Source of the DNA: Cyclobacteriaceae bacterium
GTDB taxonomy: Bacteria; Bacteroidota; Bacteroidia; Cytophagales; Cyclobacteriaceae
Reading direction: 5' to 3'
Assembly (NCBI GenBank): GCA_015492915.1
Contig: WGED01000746.1
Location: 1 to 16,714, forward strand
Length of the DNA: 16,714 nt
A program made the position numbers and the translations under genes. Position 1 is the first letter of the stretch, and each line of letters starts with the position of its first letter. The notes under the pieces were generated by a model. That model did no database searches. It was given only the letters and a program-made list of their open reading frames with translations, and was not told where the DNA came from. Shown piece after piece: positions 13,678 to 16,714 of this stretch.

Positions 13678-14742
13678 ATGAAAATTTTAAACCATATCGC
13701 AGAACTCTTCTTAATGCTTGTCATCCTTACTGCCTGTGACAAACCAAAAAAAGACCTCTTTTTACAAATACCAAAGATCGACGCTCATGTTCATATCTAC
13801 ACAAGGGACAATACGTTTCCTGAGTTTGCCAAAACGAAAAACTTCAGGTTGTTAAGTATTGTGACAAGAGCTGACGATACGAAAAAAATTCGTGACCGAT
13901 TTGACATGGCTGTTTATCAGAAAAAGAAGTACCCCAAAACTGTTGCCGTGATCACTACTTTTTCAATGGAAAACTTTGAGAGCCCGGATTGGCAACAGAA
14001 GGTGCTTGATCAGCTCAAGGCAGATTTTGATGCAGGAGCCATTGCGGTCAAAATATGGAAAGATATCGGTATGGTGTTTCGCGACAGTATCGGCAATTTT
14101 ATCATGATTGATGACCCGAGATTCGATCCGATTCTCGATTTTATTGAGCTACAGGATAAAACGCTGCTGGCCCACCTTGGCGAACCGCGCAACTGCTGGC
14201 TGCCCCTCGACTCGATGACAGTGCTCTCGGACCGCGGGTATTTTAAGGAGAACCCGCAATACCACATGTACCTGCATCCCGAATATCCGTCGTATGATGC
14301 GCAAATCGCCGCCAGGGACCGGATGCTGGCAAAGCACCCCAACCTCAGGGTGGTGGGCGCCCACCTTGGCAGCCTCGAGTGGAATGTGGACGAGCTCGCA
14401 AAACGCCTTGACAAGTACCCCAACTTTGCGGTGGACATGGCAGCGCGCATCTGCCATTTTCAGGTGCAAAACAGCGACAAGGTGCGTGATTTTATCATTA
14501 AATATCAGGACAGATTGCTTTACGGTACTGATTTCGGGATATCGGATAAAGCAAATATTGACGCGCGAAAGCAATGGCTTGAGGAAGAATGGCGCAATGA
14601 CTGGAAATACTTCTCGACCGATTCGGTGATGACCGCCCCCGCCGTTCCCGATTCGTTCACGGGCCTGAAGCTCGACGAGAAGGTTTTACGCAAAATCTAC
14701 TTTGAAAATGCCGTGAAGTGGTATCCCGGAGCTTTTCGATAA
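13678..14742 (+). CDS. Lipoprotein amidohydrolase (amidohydrolase 2 family)
   Basis: This is a metal-dependent hydrolase or decarboxylase of the amidohydrolase-2 TIM-barrel superfamily; the substrate is unknown. The 354 residues begin with a lipoprotein signal: a hydrophobic run (FLMLVILTA) and a lipobox ending in Cys20 (LTAC-DKP). This predicts export and acylation, unlike the mostly cytoplasmic members of the family. Metal and catalytic residues are in place: HVH (His37, His39) in DAHVHIY, Lys125 (VKIWKD), His166 (LLAHLGEP), His229 (GAHLGS) and Asp285 (YGTDFG). The gene is alone on the plus strand, divergent from ubiA and convergent with the type IX cargo gene. The part 14160-14470 is clearly GC-richer than its flanks, as described in the findings. 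Confidence 0.9.
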   Translation: MKILNHIAELFLMLVILTACDKPKKDLFLQIPKIDAHVHIYTRDNTFPEFAKTKNFRLLSIVTRADDTKKIRDRFDMAVYQKKKYPKTVAVITTFSMENFESPDWQQKVLDQLKADFDAGAIAVKIWKDIGMVFRDSIGNFIMIDDPRFDPILDFIELQDKTLLAHLGEPRNCWLPLDSMTVLSDRGYFKENPQYHMYLHPEYPSYDAQIAARDRMLAKHPNLRVVGAHLGSLEWNVDELAKRLDKYPNFAVDMAARICHFQVQNSDKVRDFIIKYQDRLLYGTDFGISDKANIDARKQWLEEEWRNDWKYFSTDSVMTAPAVPDSFTGLKLDEKVLRKIYFENAVKWYPGAFR

Positions 14743-14752
14743 AAAACAGAAA

Positions 14753-14784
14753 AAAGGAGACCATTGGCTAAACCGGTCTCCTTT
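14753..14784. terminator. Bidirectional Rho-independent terminator
   Basis: AAAGGAGACC (14753-14762) and GGTCTCCTTT (14775-14784) make a perfect 10-bp stem with a 12-nt loop. It stands between the convergent lipoprotein gene (stop 14742) and type IX cargo gene (stop 14839). On the minus strand the stem runs into TTTTTTCTGTTTTTT, a strong U-tract; on the plus strand the tail TTTCTTCTCCTT is weaker. It can serve both genes. Confidence 0.85.
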
Positions 14785-14838
14785 CTTCTCCTTATCATGA
14801 TACTGCTCCGGTATGGCAGCGGGAAATCCTTCGATTAT

Positions 14839-16714
14839 TTACTTTTTAACAAACTTAAAGACTGCCACTTTTTCCTCGTTGCGGATATGTATGAAAAACA
14901 CCCCGGGCAATAAGGTATGTATGTTTATCCTCGTCTCCATATCGGGCCTGATAGAATGAAATTCATGGTGTTTTATCAATTGACCGGAGACATCAAAAAT
15001 TTCAACGTAAGCCTGTTTTCCGAATTCCTCATTAAATTTCACCACGAGCTGGTCAGCACCAGGGTTGGGATACACAGTCAATCCACCCGTATTATCAAGA
15101 CCTGTGATCTCAAAGACAAAAGCGTCGGACAAGACCGAACAGCCATCTTCATTGGTCACCAGCACGCTGTAACTCCCTTCGGTATCTGCAGTGATCTCAT
15201 GCCCGGAGGCTCCTGTCAGCAGGTTATCATCCAGATACCACTGGTAGGTATCGTAATCATTCGGCACCGATAATTTGTCGCCTGACTGGACTATGGCCGG
15301 CTTAGAGACATGACTCTGTGTTATGACCACCGGTCCTACGGAAAAGCTGCAAGAGGAATCCCTCGTTATATCCACAATGTAATTCCCGCCTTTTTTTACA
15401 TAGACAGCGGTATCCTGAGAAATGAGTGTCCCGTCGCGATACCATGCATAGGCCGTGGCAAGGGTATCGTACGGAACCCATAATAAGGTGGAATCTCCGT
15501 CACAAAGCACAGATTCCCCATCCAGGTTAATACTTGTGGACAAATACGGATTAATAGTGATTTCCACTTCGGCAGCTTTATTTGCCTCCCTGTTATTGGC
15601 GCTGTCCCTTGCAAGCGTGAAAAAGCGATAGGTATTGCACGGCGCTCCTTCAAACAGGTAACTGGTGTCACGGGTGGAGAGCAGTTTTTGGAACGGGCCG
15701 TCATTCACAGAGTAATAGAGATCATAGCTCTTGATTCCCGAATGCTCATCGGTGCCTGTCCAGGTCAGCATGTATTCCCTTTCCACTTCTATTGTTGCAG
15801 GCGTCATGCGGCTCCTGGGCGGAGTGTTTTCAATATGGGTTATCCACGCATTGGTACGGATGGGAGCATTGTTGTCAAACACGATCACCGCATCACTACC
15901 CACTGGAGTCCCCGACGGCAAGTCTGCATTAGGCTCCACTATATATCCCACGTCACCCTGCCCTTCCGGATAATTCACATTCGGTGGCAGGAAGCCTGCC
16001 AGCGGATCCGTTACAGGCTTTTTCGTATTAGGATCAAGTGACACAAAAGTCCAGTTAACCTCGCCGGTGAGTTCGTTCAAGGTTGCACTGATACGTACTA
16101 GTACGCCTGTCTTGACGCTCAGGTCAACTACCATCTCAAACGATGGCAAACCCGCAGGTACATCAATGGTGGTATCACCAATAGTGACTGGTAGAAAACT
16201 GAAAGTATTCAAATCCCACTTTGAAGGATCCAGTTGGTCGGTAACATAGACATTCTGGGCCGGAGCCGTGGCGCTATCTACATTTTCGAAGTAAATAGCA
16301 TAGGCGGCAGTATCTGTCCCGTTTATGTAACGCATATCAGTCACTCCTTCCGGTCCTACTTTTTCATTCGGGTCTTTGGAGGTCACACATATGACAGAAA
16401 TCGATGCCATGTTTCCATTTTTAGCAGGCATCAATGCCGATATACAACTGTTCAAGGCCCCCGCGTTACTGGCTCCAGACATAATAATGTCCAGTACTTC
16501 AACTGTTTTTGTTACCAAAGTAGCACCCGGGATAAAACTTACTACACATTTTGCAGCTGCCCAACCTGCGGAGGGCACCCATTTACCCCAAGAGTACATT
16601 TTTCCACCCCGGGCATAATTTGTTGATTCACGAAACAAACCGGTTACTGTCTTTAAACCAGCTTTGGCACATTCACTACCCGGAATAAATCCTAAAACAA
16701 AGTCGGCAATTTCC
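14839..16714 (-). CDS. Type IX secretion cargo protein with DUF7619-like, FN3/Ig-like domains and C-terminal sorting tail (5' partial)
   Basis: This large exported surface or secreted protein has its N-terminus beyond the window; the frame is open to base 16714, giving 624 visible residues. In order it contains an N-terminal stretch with two related hydrophobic units (FVLGFIPGSECAKAG, 5-19; CVVSFIPGATLVTKT, 56-70). A DUF7619-like domain at about 114-295 follows (DPNEKVG, YAIYFENVDSATAPAQNVY, FDNNAPI). Next come an FN3-like domain (LTWTGTDEHSGIKSYDLYYS) and two Ig/PKD-like modules (AYAWYRDG and TYQWYLDD). It ends in a type A type IX sorting domain at about 545-624 (VYPNPGADQLVVKF, EIFDVSGQLI, LLPGVFFIHI). 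A TTG at 16638 is not a credible start because homologous sequence continues upstream. The function is probably adhesion or matrix; no catalytic motif is visible in this part. Confidence 0.92.
   Translation of the reverse strand, partial: EIADFVLGFIPGSECAKAGLKTVTGLFRESTNYARGGKMYSWGKWVPSAGWAAAKCVVSFIPGATLVTKTVEVLDIIMSGASNAGALNSCISALMPAKNGNMASISVICVTSKDPNEKVGPEGVTDMRYINGTDTAAYAIYFENVDSATAPAQNVYVTDQLDPSKWDLNTFSFLPVTIGDTTIDVPAGLPSFEMVVDLSVKTGVLVRISATLNELTGEVNWTFVSLDPNTKKPVTDPLAGFLPPNVNYPEGQGDVGYIVEPNADLPSGTPVGSDAVIVFDNNAPIRTNAWITHIENTPPRSRMTPATIEVEREYMLTWTGTDEHSGIKSYDLYYSVNDGPFQKLLSTRDTSYLFEGAPCNTYRFFTLARDSANNREANKAAEVEITINPYLSTSINLDGESVLCDGDSTLLWVPYDTLATAYAWYRDGTLISQDTAVYVKKGGNYIVDITRDSSCSFSVGPVVITQSHVSKPAIVQSGDKLSVPNDYDTYQWYLDDNLLTGASGHEITADTEGSYSVLVTNEDGCSVLSDAFVFEITGLDNTGGLTVYPNPGADQLVVKFNEEFGKQAYVEIFDVSGQLIKHHEFHSIRPDMETRINIHTLLPGVFFIHIRNEEKVAVFKFVKK

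Noticed and set aside
14010..14574. Long minus-strand open frames opposite the lipoprotein amidohydrolase
   Set aside because: They are antisense shadows favoured by the GC-rich patch. The plus-strand frame has the lipobox and all metal-binding residues.
16636..16638. TTG start for the type IX cargo protein
   Set aside because: The frame is open to the window edge, and residues upstream (GFIPG unit) resemble a segment downstream of the TTG, so the gene continues beyond the window.

Overview
The window looks like chromosomal DNA from a member of the Bacteroidota. The strongest sign is the protein at the right edge, which ends in a type IX secretion (Por secretion) sorting domain behind Ig-like modules. 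Supporting signs are weak Shine-Dalgarno sites, TAnnTTTG-like -7 sequences, a DUF7619-type adhesin domain and many degenerate intergenic repeats. The class within the phylum cannot be fixed from the sequence. No rRNA, tRNA, CRISPR array or transposase gene was seen.

Layout. (1) 1-341 has no gene and is packed with palindromic repeats. (2) 342-6424, minus strand, is the 2-oxoglutarate dehydrogenase complex in the order E1 (odhA/sucA), E2 (odhB/sucB, with two lipoyl domains) and E3 (lpd). A 293-bp gap before lpd holds a two-level 14/42-bp tandem repeat. (3) 6610-8745, minus strand, holds metF and a secreted TPR protein. (4) 8806-9088 holds an inverted second copy of the roughly 90-bp repeat that starts the window. 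(5) 9089-9460, plus strand, is a small DUF2784 membrane protein, convergent with (6) 9499-13395, minus strand: a UbiA-type phosphoribosyltransferase, a DprE1-like FAD oxidase, a DprE2-like SDR and, after a 353-bp structured gap, an HAD-IB phosphatase. (7) 13678-14742, plus strand, is a lipoprotein amidohydrolase. (8) A bidirectional terminator separates it from (9) 14839-16714, minus strand, the 5'-truncated type IX cargo protein.

How the genes work together. E1, E2 and E3 form the TCA-cycle complex converting 2-oxoglutarate to succinyl-CoA; the E3 may also serve other complexes. The UbiA/DprE1/DprE2 set is the known route to polyprenyl-phosphoryl-D-arabinofuranose: phosphoribosyl transfer to polyprenyl phosphate, then 2'-epimerisation by an oxidase/reductase pair. 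The nearby HAD phosphatase is a candidate for the dephosphorylation step between them. This suggests, by inference, that the organism makes a D-arabinofuranose-containing surface glycan. No arabinosyltransferase or flippase lies in the window.

Most of the unusual material is non-coding: a 90-bp inverted repeat pair flanking 8.8 kb, a 193-bp nested inverted-repeat element at 10154-10346 with a possible pseudoknot, a family of A-stem/T-stem hairpins, and a palindrome-rich divergent regulatory region at 13396-13677.
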